A stretch of 64,000 nt of DNA from Xanthostigma xanthostigma. Lineage: Eukaryota; Arthropoda; Insecta; Raphidioptera; Raphidiidae. Below, in pieces: positions 56,078 to 64,000 of this stretch. The DNA lies in contig OY754467.1 in NCBI GenBank assembly GCA_963575645.1, forward strand, positions 38,995,108 to 39,059,107, read 5' to 3'. Made by a program: the position numbers and the translations under genes. Positions within the stretch are counted from its first letter, which is position 1, and every line of letters begins with the position of its first letter. A model generated the notes under the pieces. That model did no database searches. It was given only the letters and a program-made list of their open reading frames with translations, and was not told where the DNA came from.

Positions 56078-56474
56078 CAGTCGAATCTGGATAAGCAAAA
56101 GTTCAAGGGAACGCGACCTCTTTTTCGCTTATGGAGGTTTTTCACTTGCCCGAGTTTCTAGCTTATAGAGGTATAGGCCTTTCTTACTTATAGAGGTCTA
56201 TTATAGAAACTATACAAAAACAATGTTAGCTATTTATGACTCATTCTTAAATTTCGTGGAACTATTAATACGTTCGACTATCGCTTATAGAGGTACAGGC
56301 AAGTAGTAATCTCAGTTATAGAGGTCCAAGATTGAAAAACGTCTTACTCTTATAGAGGTTTCTGTTTCTCACTTATAGAGGTTTTATAGTGTTACAAAGA
56401 TATGGTACCTGGCAATTACTCTCACTTAAAGAGTTTTCTCGCTTGCCCATCTCTCACTCACTCAGGTTTGACTG
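56078..56474. mobile_element. pogo-like MITE with 'TTATAGAGGT' iterons
   Basis: CAGTCGAATCTGGATAAGC and, inwards from the right, CAGTCAAACCTGAGTGAG, flanked by TA (56076-56077, 56475-56476). Seven copies of CTTATAGAGGT or close variants lie inside (about 56131, 56161, 56180, 56284, 56315, 56348, 56373), all in one orientation. Its right part is shared with 19406-19462. Confidence 0.75.
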
Positions 56475-57200
56475 TACTATGTTCTCATCAATGTATCCAA
56501 AGATGCTTGTTCTCCTGTAGGCTAGGGTTTCAGCTGTTGAACGTTTATAACCTACAATCTATCTAGAAACATAACCTAACATTTCCGGAATTTACTGGTA
56601 ATTGTTTGATATCTTATCTTCGTAAGTCTTATTCACTTTCCTTCTAAAAACACAGCGGTCGATTGAACCGCAGACTGGATAAGAAAGAGTTTACTGTATT
56701 AATTTTTAATTATAGGTACATTGCAATGAATGCTTTTACTTAACAAGATTTTTAAACACCTTGTGTTAAATTATTTTTGTCAAAGTTTATTGCACTCGTG
56801 TGTTATTTCCTAATTTATTATTGGAATAGCACGGTTTTATTTTTTTTATCGGTTTTTTTAAATACATTTTTAATGTAAATTGAACCACGCCCATTTTACT
56901 CGTTAGAATTTATATATTTATTTAATTGACTTTTTTATTACTTATTTTTTAACATATATTATTTTCGTAAAATTTGCAACACTTAAGCTCTTCGAGAGTT
57001 TAAACACTATAATAATCAATATGTGAAATGAAACCTCAAGTTTATTACAGGAATCTTATGTTTTTATGGAGGACAGCTTGGATGTTATTTGATGTAATTA
57101 AGACGCTAATGACCTAAGTTGTCGATCATCTATAATCTACAGTAAATAAATAGTACCTGGTATCCAACATAACATTTGACCGGCTATATTTGTATAAAAA
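56475..57200. other. No gene seen
   Basis: AT-rich spacer. Confidence 0.35.
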
Positions 57201-57891
57201 CAGAGTCGAACAGTGCTTCTAATAATCACTTTGTAAAACAGCTGCTCGATACTTGATCTTAAAGTACTTCCATAAAAACTTGATGCTTATTAAGCACGTA
57301 AGTATTATGAACCGCTTAATAAGCATTCTACAAGCTTTTTAAGCACTTTCAATGCTTAATAAACATTTGCCTTTTACAATTCTTATTTCGTTTGATTTTA
57401 GGAAACATTTTCTTGTTTGTTTACATCGAAACTTTCTCATCAACTATAGAAATATTGTTCGTTTCAAAATTTATAAGCTAACTTAATATTGGAAGTTTTA
57501 AGAAATTACTTTAAAATGCTTAATGCTTACTTTTATAAAGCACTTTAGTAAGCGCTCAAAGCTTTTAAGAATTTGTAACAATTATTATTATTTTATTCAA
57601 CATATTTATTAACGTAAGTTTGTAACGTGAATATTATTTAATTCAATACATTTATTAATTTAAGTTTTTTAACATGAACACTACTTCTTAGTTCATACGC
57701 TCCGCTGTCATCTTGCCTCTGTTTTTTTACATGACCACTAGAGTACACCAGTGGCGGCGTGGCTTTTTAAGACGTGGTGTTACAAATTTTTGAAAATTAA
57801 AGTGTTTGAGGCTTGAATAAATTGAGAATTTATGAAAGTGCTCAATGCTTGGTGCTTCAAGCACTTAAGCTCGGTGCTTTGCCCAGTTCTG
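57201..57891. mobile_element. hAT element, 8-bp TSD
   Basis: CAGAGTCGAACAGTGCTTC and, inwards from the right, CAGAACTGGGCAAAGCACC. Flanks TATAAAAA and TATAAGAA agree at 7 of 8. The interior is dense in AGTGCTT / AAGCACTT / TTAATAAGCA in both orientations, which may be subterminal transposase-binding repeats. No frame left. Confidence 0.75.
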
Positions 57892-58249
57892 TATAAGAAG
57901 AACTTTTAAATCTTTACCCTAAGTTCAAGATTTCTTTACTATACGGTATATTTGTTAAGTAATCAAAAAAAAGTGTAACAATCTTATCAATCAGTTGGTA
58001 TTCGATTCTGGTATTTTTCAAATTGCCAATCATTATTAATAAAAATTTATTTACGTGAACGTTAAGTAAACTAACTGGATATTTATTTGTATTTTTATTA
58101 TTAATTTACAAAAGGTCGCTGCTTCTGTGAAAAAGATAACCTCGATGTCTTTATATATATCTTTACTGGTTACCCTTCTTGGCGATCCAAATAAACACTA
58201 ATATAAACAAAACAGGACATTACAGTTAAGAAAATTCCAAAATTAGGGA
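57892..58249. other. No gene seen
   Basis: AT-rich spacer. Confidence 0.35.
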
Positions 58250-58395
58250 AAATAACGATAACACGATGAGCCCGAATTTTGACTTTTTTTAAGTCATAGA
58301 GAACGCTAAATTTTGACGTTCCAAAAATAAAAACTTTGCCGATTATTCACAAATTTTCCCAAAAATACGTAATAACTTTTTGTCTTTCACTGTCA
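58250..58395 (+). repeat. Dispersed repeat shared with 11600-11755
   Basis: Same order of blocks as that copy (AACGCTAAATTTTGACGTTC, AAAAATACGTAA). Confidence 0.55.
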
Positions 58396-58396
58396 T

Positions 58397-58860
58397 TGAA
58401 CGGATACGGATCTTAACTTTCTTAGAGTACGCGGCGGTAAATATTGCACATCGACCTTTGGAAAGAGACTATCTGTTATGGGAAAAAGTTTTTGACTTCT
58501 TTAAGAGTTAACTCTCATAACAGATTGTCTCTTTCCAAAGATCGATGTGCAATATCTCATTATAAAGATAGTTTTTTATTAGTACCTTTGAGTTATGTAC
58601 TATTGGTATGGTACTCACTACGATAAATTTTTGCAATATAAAGGTGCCAAATACGATTTTAAGAAATACAAAATAATCTGAATGGAATTTAACAGTTTTT
58701 CATATTACATAATCACCTATATATATAAAATTTCATCTATGAATTGAAAATTAATAAGGTAAAAGATCCGTAAAAGATCCGCCATAAAACTAACGGATAC
58801 GGATTTTTCTTTTCCCTTGGATATCCGTGGATACGGATACGGATATCCGGCACATCACTA
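58397..58860 (+). mobile_element. 'ATCCGCGGATACGG' hAT-like element, uninterrupted copy
   Basis: Matches 29366-30911 without the nested foldback; contains the inner hairpin 58445-58553 (TTGCACATCGACCTTTGGAA..TTCCAAAGATCGATGTGCAA) and ends CCGGCACATCACTA. It lacks the doubled left end of the other copy. Confidence 0.65.
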
Positions 58861-59403
58861 GTGGTTACCCAGTAGCCGACGCCATATTGGTTCATGCGAC
58901 AGATATGGGTCCACCGCTACGCTCGAGCTGGGTCTCCTAGTTACAGACTTCGTGGCTCCAATGCTAAAACATTAGCTAATAAGATCGATAATAAAAAAAA
59001 GAGTTTTATATTCATATGAACTTTTTAATAAAATAACACACTGTCACCTCTCAAAATATATTTCCTTGTGAAACACCTGTAGATTCAAACGCGCACGTAT
59101 AAAACTACTAGCCGTTACCCGTGGCTTCGCACACGACTGAGACGAAACACGGATGAATTCTCATTATTTGGCAGAGTTACTCCTTTCACAACGTAGACTC
59201 CCCTAATAAATTTCAAAATTGATGACATTCACGTGAATAACGTCTCGACAAATCTTGAAAATGACTCCCATGTTGATTTTCAGACTGTTTATCTCTTTTC
59301 ACCCTCTGAAGGGGTCGTTTTGAAAAAAAAAAACACGAAACACGTATTTATTTATTTGTTGACAGGAGTAATCCTGCGCATTTTCGAATTGATACATCTA
59401 TCT

Positions 59404-59683
59404 TAGGGGCGGGCAAATATTTTGATCGCCGGGGCACATAGCTGATGAAAATTCGACCGCGGGCCGTATAGCTGATGAAAATTTAACCGCGGGCCAAAAA
59501 TTTGCAGAGCAAAAAAAAAGGTCCACACATTCTATTTCCGCATTTGGAGAGCAAAAATAAGCTCCTTTTCGTCTGTTCTAGCGGCCTTACTATTTCTTTA
59601 CTTTTTATAAAATGCTTCGCGGGCCGAACAAAATTGTGTTGCGGGCCGGATTCGGCCCGCGGGCCGTCATTTGCCCAGGCTTG
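59404..59683. mobile_element. hAT-like MITE, complete copy
   Basis: TAGGGGCGGGCAAATATTTT and, inwards, CAAGCCTGGGCAAATGACGG. The flanking 8-mers ATCTATCT and ATCTAACT agree at 7 of 8. GCGGGCC is repeated many times inside. Same family as 15461-15659. Confidence 0.8.
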
Positions 59684-59853
59684 ATCTAACTTATATGATT
59701 TCTCCATGCAAAATTTGAACCGCCGTTACACCCTTTTAGGGGTTGATTTTCCAAAAATCCGTTCTTAGTGGATGCCTACGTCATAATAACTATCTGTGTG
59801 CCTATCAGCTCAATCCGTCCAGTGGTTTGAGCTGTGCGTTTATAGATCAGTCA

Positions 59854-60201
59854 TGGGGTGTTTACACGGGTCGATTTTAGCCGTGCGGCAAGTCACCAGT
59901 CGCATCGCCTGTCCTAGCCGAATCGCTACCCGATTTACACGAGTCGATGAAAATCGCGGGTGAATAGTTCATTTGGCATCAAAATGTCGATCAGCACGGT
60001 CGCCTGCGAATGAGCATTTTCACGGTCGATTTTAGTCACCAGCCGCATGCGGCCGGTCGCCGCGCGGCAAAAGTCGGATGCTAGTCTACTTTGGGGCTTG
60101 CGATTTTAGTCACTTGCGGCCTAGCCGAATTGCCATTTAGACGGTCGATTTTCGCCGTGCGGCGGAAATCGTGCGGCTTTAGTCACCCGTGTAAACACCG
60201 C
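59854..60201. mobile_element. GC-rich MITE with perfect 8-bp TSD
   Basis: TGGGGTGTTTACACGGGTCG and, inwards, GCGGTGTTTACACGGGTGAC. Flanks ATCAGTCA on both sides (59846-59853, 60202-60209) are identical, although the host has a (CAGT)n run that weakens the argument. The blocks CGATTTTAG, CCGTGCGGC and AGTCACC repeat many times inside. Confidence 0.75.
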
Positions 60202-60250
60202 ATCAGTCAGTCAGTCAATCAGTCACGTTTCCTTTTATATATTTAGATTT

Positions 60251-60637
60251 CATTTGCAGCGTATGCGCAGTAAGCGTTGATAATTAATACGCCAGTTTTG
60301 CTTTAAAAAAAATCTGCGCGTATAATTGCGATTACAACTTTTCTGTTCAAATTTTGATATGAATATTAATCCAACAAGAATTAATCATGCATAACATTAG
60401 CATTAATTGAGTAATAAACTGGTAGTAGCTGTACTTTAAAATAGATAAAACGAATGTTATGAAAATACGTATATGATACATGCATATCGAATGTAGAGAA
60501 TTTAGTTTTTTCTCAAAACATAAAACAGTATTATGCGATTAAAGTTGAAACGAACTTAAGTGGTATAATACAAAGAAAGAGATTTTTTATGTAAAATAAC
60601 ATCAATTACTTTTTGTCCAGTTTATTTTTTAAATCCA
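60251..60637. other. No gene seen
   Basis: AT-rich spacer. Confidence 0.35.
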
Positions 60638-60752
60638 TCTATATACTAGCATATAAAGCTGAAGAGTTTGTTTGGTTAAACGCGCTAATCTCAGGAACTA
60701 CTGGTTCGATTTGAATTTTTTTGTTGGATAGCCCATTTATAGCTATAGGCTA

Positions 60753-61004
60753 AAAAATCTGCCATCTTTCAATAGAAACAATAACCATAATTATAACACG
60801 CGGAATAAGGAAGCTTTACGACTGCCTATGTGCCATCTAACTAGAACCCAGAACAGTTTTCACTACCTGGCCCAAAAATTTTTCAATAAGTTACCGCAAT
60901 CTGATAAGGATCTAAATGAGACAATTTTTAAAAATAAAATTAAAAAAATCCTAACTGAAGCGTGCTTGTATGAAATCAGTGAATTTGATAAAATGTATTT
61001 TTAA
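60753..61004 (+). pseudogene. LINE ORF2 C-terminus, 84 codons intact
   Basis: One open frame to a TAA: SFNRNNNHNYNTRNKEALRL, PMCHLTRTQNSFHYLAQKFF, NKLPQSDKDLNETIFKNKIK and a final KKILTEACLYEISEF. HNYNTRNK..LRLP..L-x-x-TQ-x-S..LPQ is the conserved end of insect LINE reverse-transcriptase proteins. It is not mutated, so the insertion looks young, but it is 5'-truncated and so cannot encode an enzyme. Confidence 0.85.
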
Positions 61005-61151
61005 ATTGTATTTTAAAATTGTATTTTTAAACTTGTATTTTTAAATTGTATTTTAGAATTGTATTTTAAATTGTATTTTTAAATTGTATGACATGTCATA
61101 TAGATACTATGTATCTCAATTAATGGCCAAATAAATTTACTTTACTTTACT
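60990..61151 (+). repeat. LINE 3' UTR with 13-bp tandem units and (TTTAC)n tail
   Basis: TTGTATTTTTAAA units repeat about seven times at 60994-61088, then AATAAATTTACTTTACTTTAC ends the element. Confidence 0.8.
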
Positions 61152-61365
61152 ATAATATCGCGCTACAGCCAATAGGAGCGGAGCATCAATGAAAAATGTT
61201 GCAAAATATAACTCAAAATTTGTCCGTCCGACAAAAACTTTTGAACGGTAACTACGATCATCATGAAATTTGGACACAACATTTATCTCGGTAAACGAAG
61301 ATGAACGTGCGTACTCATGTCCCTCCTCCCTTATGCGTTCTTTTGCACCCGAGTGGGACCGGTAG

Positions 61366-62590
61366 TACTAATATTTAAATACGAAACTAATATGTTTGTC
61401 TGTTTGTTACGCTTTCCCGGCCAAACCGCTGGGCCGATTGTGATGAAATTTAATATGGAGATAGTTTGAAGCCTGGGGAAGGACAGAGGCTACTTTTTTT
61501 TCAAAATTCAACCCCTATGTGGATTAAATTAGGGTTTTAATATTGTATGAAGTTGCGCTTTTCCGCCCATACCGCTGGGCCGATTGGGATGAAATTTTAT
61601 ATGGAGATAGTTTAAACTCTGGCGAAGGACATAAACTGCTTTTTTTTCAAAAATTAACTCGTAAAGGGATTAAATGCCTTCTCATAAATTAAGCTTAAAA
61701 GTGAGTGGTTCCGGTACTGTTAATGCGAGATATTGATACTTGTAATGGCAGACGTTTACAAGTTTTTCATCTGGGTCGAAATACAGTAGAATCCGAATAG
61801 TACGACTCCGTTTATAACGGCCAACCGCTTTTAACGACGTAAATGCAACCTCAAGTTTGATTTTCATAAAACATACTGCGAAAGTATATCCGTTTAGTAC
61901 GACTCCGGTTAAAGCGATCAACCGCTTTCAGCGACTTAATTTATTAAAAGTTGTTCGGTTAGAACGACGCACATCTCAAAATGATTCATAATTTCAAGGG
62001 CAAATACTTGCATTATCTCGATGCACCCACTCCCTTCCTTCCCAGATGCACGCTGTTTTATTCCCGAGTAAATTCCATAGTATTTTTTCCCCTTTTGATG
62101 AATCACTGCGTTAACTTCGTGTCAACGCACGTCAAAATGAGATATTATTATATAAAATTTCATGCCGTTTTGTGCGTCGTCCGGTTAGTACGGCGTAATA
62201 TAGCCGGTCCCTTAACAGTCGCTTTATCCGGATTCTACTGTATTGTTTAGGGCTATTATAATAATTTGGTAGTACATCTAAAGGAGACAGTGTTATAATA
62301 CCACGAATACGAATTTAAAACATTACAATTTTCATTAAACACTGCTTTCGGAATAACTATGAACAAAGCGCGGGGGAAAACACTTAAGGTAGTGGCATTC
62401 TGGCTGTATGTGCCTTGCCCACGTGTACCGAATCCACAAAATCTTTGCTTTTGCAAAAGATGGTAAAACAAAAAACATTGTTTATAGGGTCGTTTTTAAT
62501 TAGAGCCTTACTTGAATTTATGAATTTAATCAAATTATATCAATTGTACACGCTGCTTCCACGCGAACGAAGTCGCGGGTAAAAGCTAGT
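61366..62590 (+). repeat. Lepidopteran element with tandem block and pogo MITE
   Basis: Starts ACTAATATTTAAATACGAAA and ends ACGAAGTCGCGGGTAAAAGC with TAGT. A block with CCGCTGGGCCGATTG..GATGAAATTT..TATGGAGATAGTTT is present twice (about 61425 and 61570). 61784-62240 is a later insertion. Confidence 0.6.
61784..62240. mobile_element. pogo-like MITE, TA-flanked
   Basis: CAGTAGAATCCGAATAGTAC and, inwards, CAGTAGAATCCGGATAAAGC. TA on both sides (61782-61783, 62241-62242). Repeated GTACGACTCCG / GGTTAGAACGACG motifs at both ends. Both short frames over it are repeat-derived. Confidence 0.85.
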
Positions 62591-62874
62591 CCTATATATA
62601 TGATTGAAAAGTGATATCTTCGGAACGGTCTTCAGTTGTATCAATTTACAATTTGTAAATTTAATTTTAATCACGCGTATACTTTAAAACTTACACGTGT
62701 TGTATGTAAATAACAATATTATTATTACTGTCGTTAAAAATAATTGACTAATTGAACTATTCAGGCTACAGCTATTAAGTAATTATTAGTCGGTCTCTCC
62801 CTAGGAGAGGTATTTTACAAGGCCTAATCACATTTTTAAATAGTACACAAATCATTTCAGTAAATTAGTTTAAT
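62591..62874. other. No gene seen
   Basis: AT-rich spacer. Confidence 0.4.
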
Positions 62875-63112
62875 GAATTTCGAAGATTCGAGAATTTCAA
62901 ATTTTCTACTAACACAGTGTATGCATTTCAAAGATTCGAGAATGCCAAATTTTCTAATAACATAGTGTATGAATTTCGAAAATTCGAGAATGTAAAATTT
63001 TCTACTAACACAGTATATGAATTTCGAAAATTCGAGAATGTCAAATTTTCTTTTAACAGTGTATAAATTTCGAAGATTCGAGAATGTCATATTTTTACTA
63101 ACACCGTGTGGC
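62875..63112. repeat. 48-bp minisatellite, 5 units
   Basis: Units start GAATTTCGAAGATTCGAGAA at 62875, 62923, 62971, 63019 and about 63065 (periods 48, 48, 48, 46). Each contains TTCGAAGATTCGAGAA and ends near AACACAGTGTAT. Because 48 is a multiple of three, a repetitive 116-codon frame stays open on the minus strand; I regard it as a by-product. Confidence 0.9.
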
Positions 63113-63828
63113 CGAGAACAAAAAGGAATTTCATTTCCATTATTTGCTCGAAGTAACCACTCAGCTTTTGTAAGTGTATGGAGGACCAACATTTTCGAAT
63201 TTCGCAAAAAAGTCCTATTGTTTAAGAGGCTTTGGAGTTAGTTTTTTGCGCTGTTGTTAAATAAAGTGGATTTCTAATTAGATTGGCAGTCATTTAAATT
63301 TTTCCGAACGTTATAATTAATTGAATCATAAAAAGGTAAAAATGCATTATAGTTATCTGTTTTCGGATACAAACGGTGATTTAGGTATATATTTTTTTTA
63401 ATCAAAGATAAATAAGTTATTTAACAGTTATATACCGTAATAAAAGTAGCAAACTTACCATTAAAATTAAACATTTATAAAAGTACCACTGTAATTTGAT
63501 AACACTCACAAAATAACACACAGTTCATAACAATAAAATACATAAAAAAAATTAATTAAATAGTTGCCGCTTATTTTTGTTTAAAAACAAAATTACACGA
63601 AACAAACGAACATAGGCACTCAGCACAATATCACAGAGACAGAACTCTCGCGATTTGATTTGCAATAACCAAAGTTCTGCATATAACTAACGAACAAGCC
63701 TCACTATCAGCGGTCGCTACCTTATAAAAGATGTATACAGGGCTGCTTGTATGTATTATTGGATACGCGAATAGCTTACGGTCTCGCGGTGTGTGTATTA
63801 TATGCTTGCATTTATACAATGTGTCAGC
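63113..63828. other. No gene seen
   Basis: AT-rich spacer before the SINE. Confidence 0.4.
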
Positions 63829-64000
63829 GAGCGGTGTAGCGTACTAGTGAGAGCACTAGACTCGCATTTAGGAGGTACCGCGTTCGAATCCCGGCGGGCG
63901 GGCAGATGTGGCTGTGGACTTTTTCCTGCTGTCCCTCGCAGAAAAACGGTAGTTCCTGTACCGGCCATCTTGTTGAGGTCTTCCATGGTTTCCCTCGATA
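63829..64000 (+). repeat. tRNA-derived SINE, copy 2, cut by the window edge
   Basis: GAGCGGTGTAGCGTACTAGT (A box), then CGCGTTCGAATCCC (B box), then the shared body ..GTAGTTCCTGTACCGGCCAT..CCATGGTTTCCCTCG. Same family as 905-1106, opposite orientation. Confidence 0.8.

Larger units (their letters stand above)
59105..60250 (-). repeat. Lepidopteran element, minus, hosting two MITEs
   Basis: Minus strand runs from TATATAAAAGGAAACGTGAC and a (TGAC)n run, through CGCACAGCTCAAACCACTGG and TTATTATGACGTAGGCATCC, to CGAAGCCACGGGTAACGGCT. These are familiar blocks of a common moth/butterfly element. Two MITEs (59404-59683, 59854-60201) have inserted later. Confidence 0.65.
60638..61365 (+). mobile_element. 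Helitron A split by a LINE
   Basis: TCTATATACTAGCATATAAA at the left and ..GAGTGGGACCGGTAG at the right, between A and T. The Helitron sequence is continuous either side of the LINE at 60751-61151 (AGCTATAGGC | AATATCGCGCTACAGCCAAT). Confidence 0.8.

Noticed and set aside
59854-60201. CpG island or promoter, because it is GC-rich
   Set aside because: The GC-rich block ends exactly at inverted GGTGTTTACACGG termini with matching 8-mers, so it is an inserted element.
61682-62250. Frames of 79 and 89 codons
   Set aside because: Inside the pogo-like MITE and its inverted ends; not open in related elements and lacking protein motifs.

Overview
The window is eukaryotic nuclear DNA, AT-rich and packed with transposon debris. 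It is almost certainly from an insect and most likely a moth or butterfly (inference). The order call rests on several dispersed families that I recognise from lepidopteran genomes: the 'GGGTTCCGTAC...CGCACTTGG' repeat (17376-17940, 49862-50436), the 'AACCGACTTCAAAAAA' repeat (44835-45110), Helitrons with a 'TCTATACTAATA...AAAGCTGAAGAG' 5' end, and the element ending 'TCGCGGGTAAAAGCTAGT' (61366-62590). There is no operon, no CRISPR array and no intact standard transposase gene.

Layout. 1-8 kb: SINE, a hAT-like element with a perfect 8-bp target duplication (4679-5459), and a large foldback whose two arms each carry a tRNA-like cloverleaf (5891-6656). 8-20 kb: Helitrons, two decayed LINE 3' ends, a pogo-like relic, a C2H2 zinc-finger fragment (15660-15806) and a LINE RNase H tail (18356-18921). 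21-26 kb: a broken exon resembling a SWIM zinc-finger gene that ends at a good splice donor (21002-21250), a Helitron with GC-rich hairpin cassettes, then modules joined by long (TA)n tracts. 26.2-31.84 kb: the most interesting stretch, a (TA)n-bounded unit with imperfect terminal inverted repeats holding a five-exon minus-strand gene whose product has a tyrosine-recombinase-like C-terminus (27981-31473). Its introns are filled with foldbacks and a MITE nested in another element. 31.9-49.4 kb: more (TA)n-joined modules, a palindrome of 70-bp tandem units, MITEs, a hAT with a readable but broken transposase end (43561-44523) and a Helitron nested in a Helitron (47354-48130). 49.4-64 kb: a mariner-type MITE that retains the transposase start codon region (52527-53093), the C-terminal tail of a pogo-type transposase (54131-54600), hAT and pogo MITEs, a LINE inserted in a Helitron (60638-61365), a 48-bp minisatellite and a second SINE copy at the right edge.

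How it fits together: the region reads as a nested archive. Element-in-element insertions with visible target duplications give a relative order. Coding remnants are C-terminal ends of RT, hAT, pogo and mariner proteins, plus host-like fragments. The recombinase-like gene is the only multi-exon reading frame I could assemble with matching splice phases; two one-base homopolymer indels break it, so it is either a recent pseudogene or carries assembly errors. All homology statements come from recognising sequence motifs by eye; no search was run.
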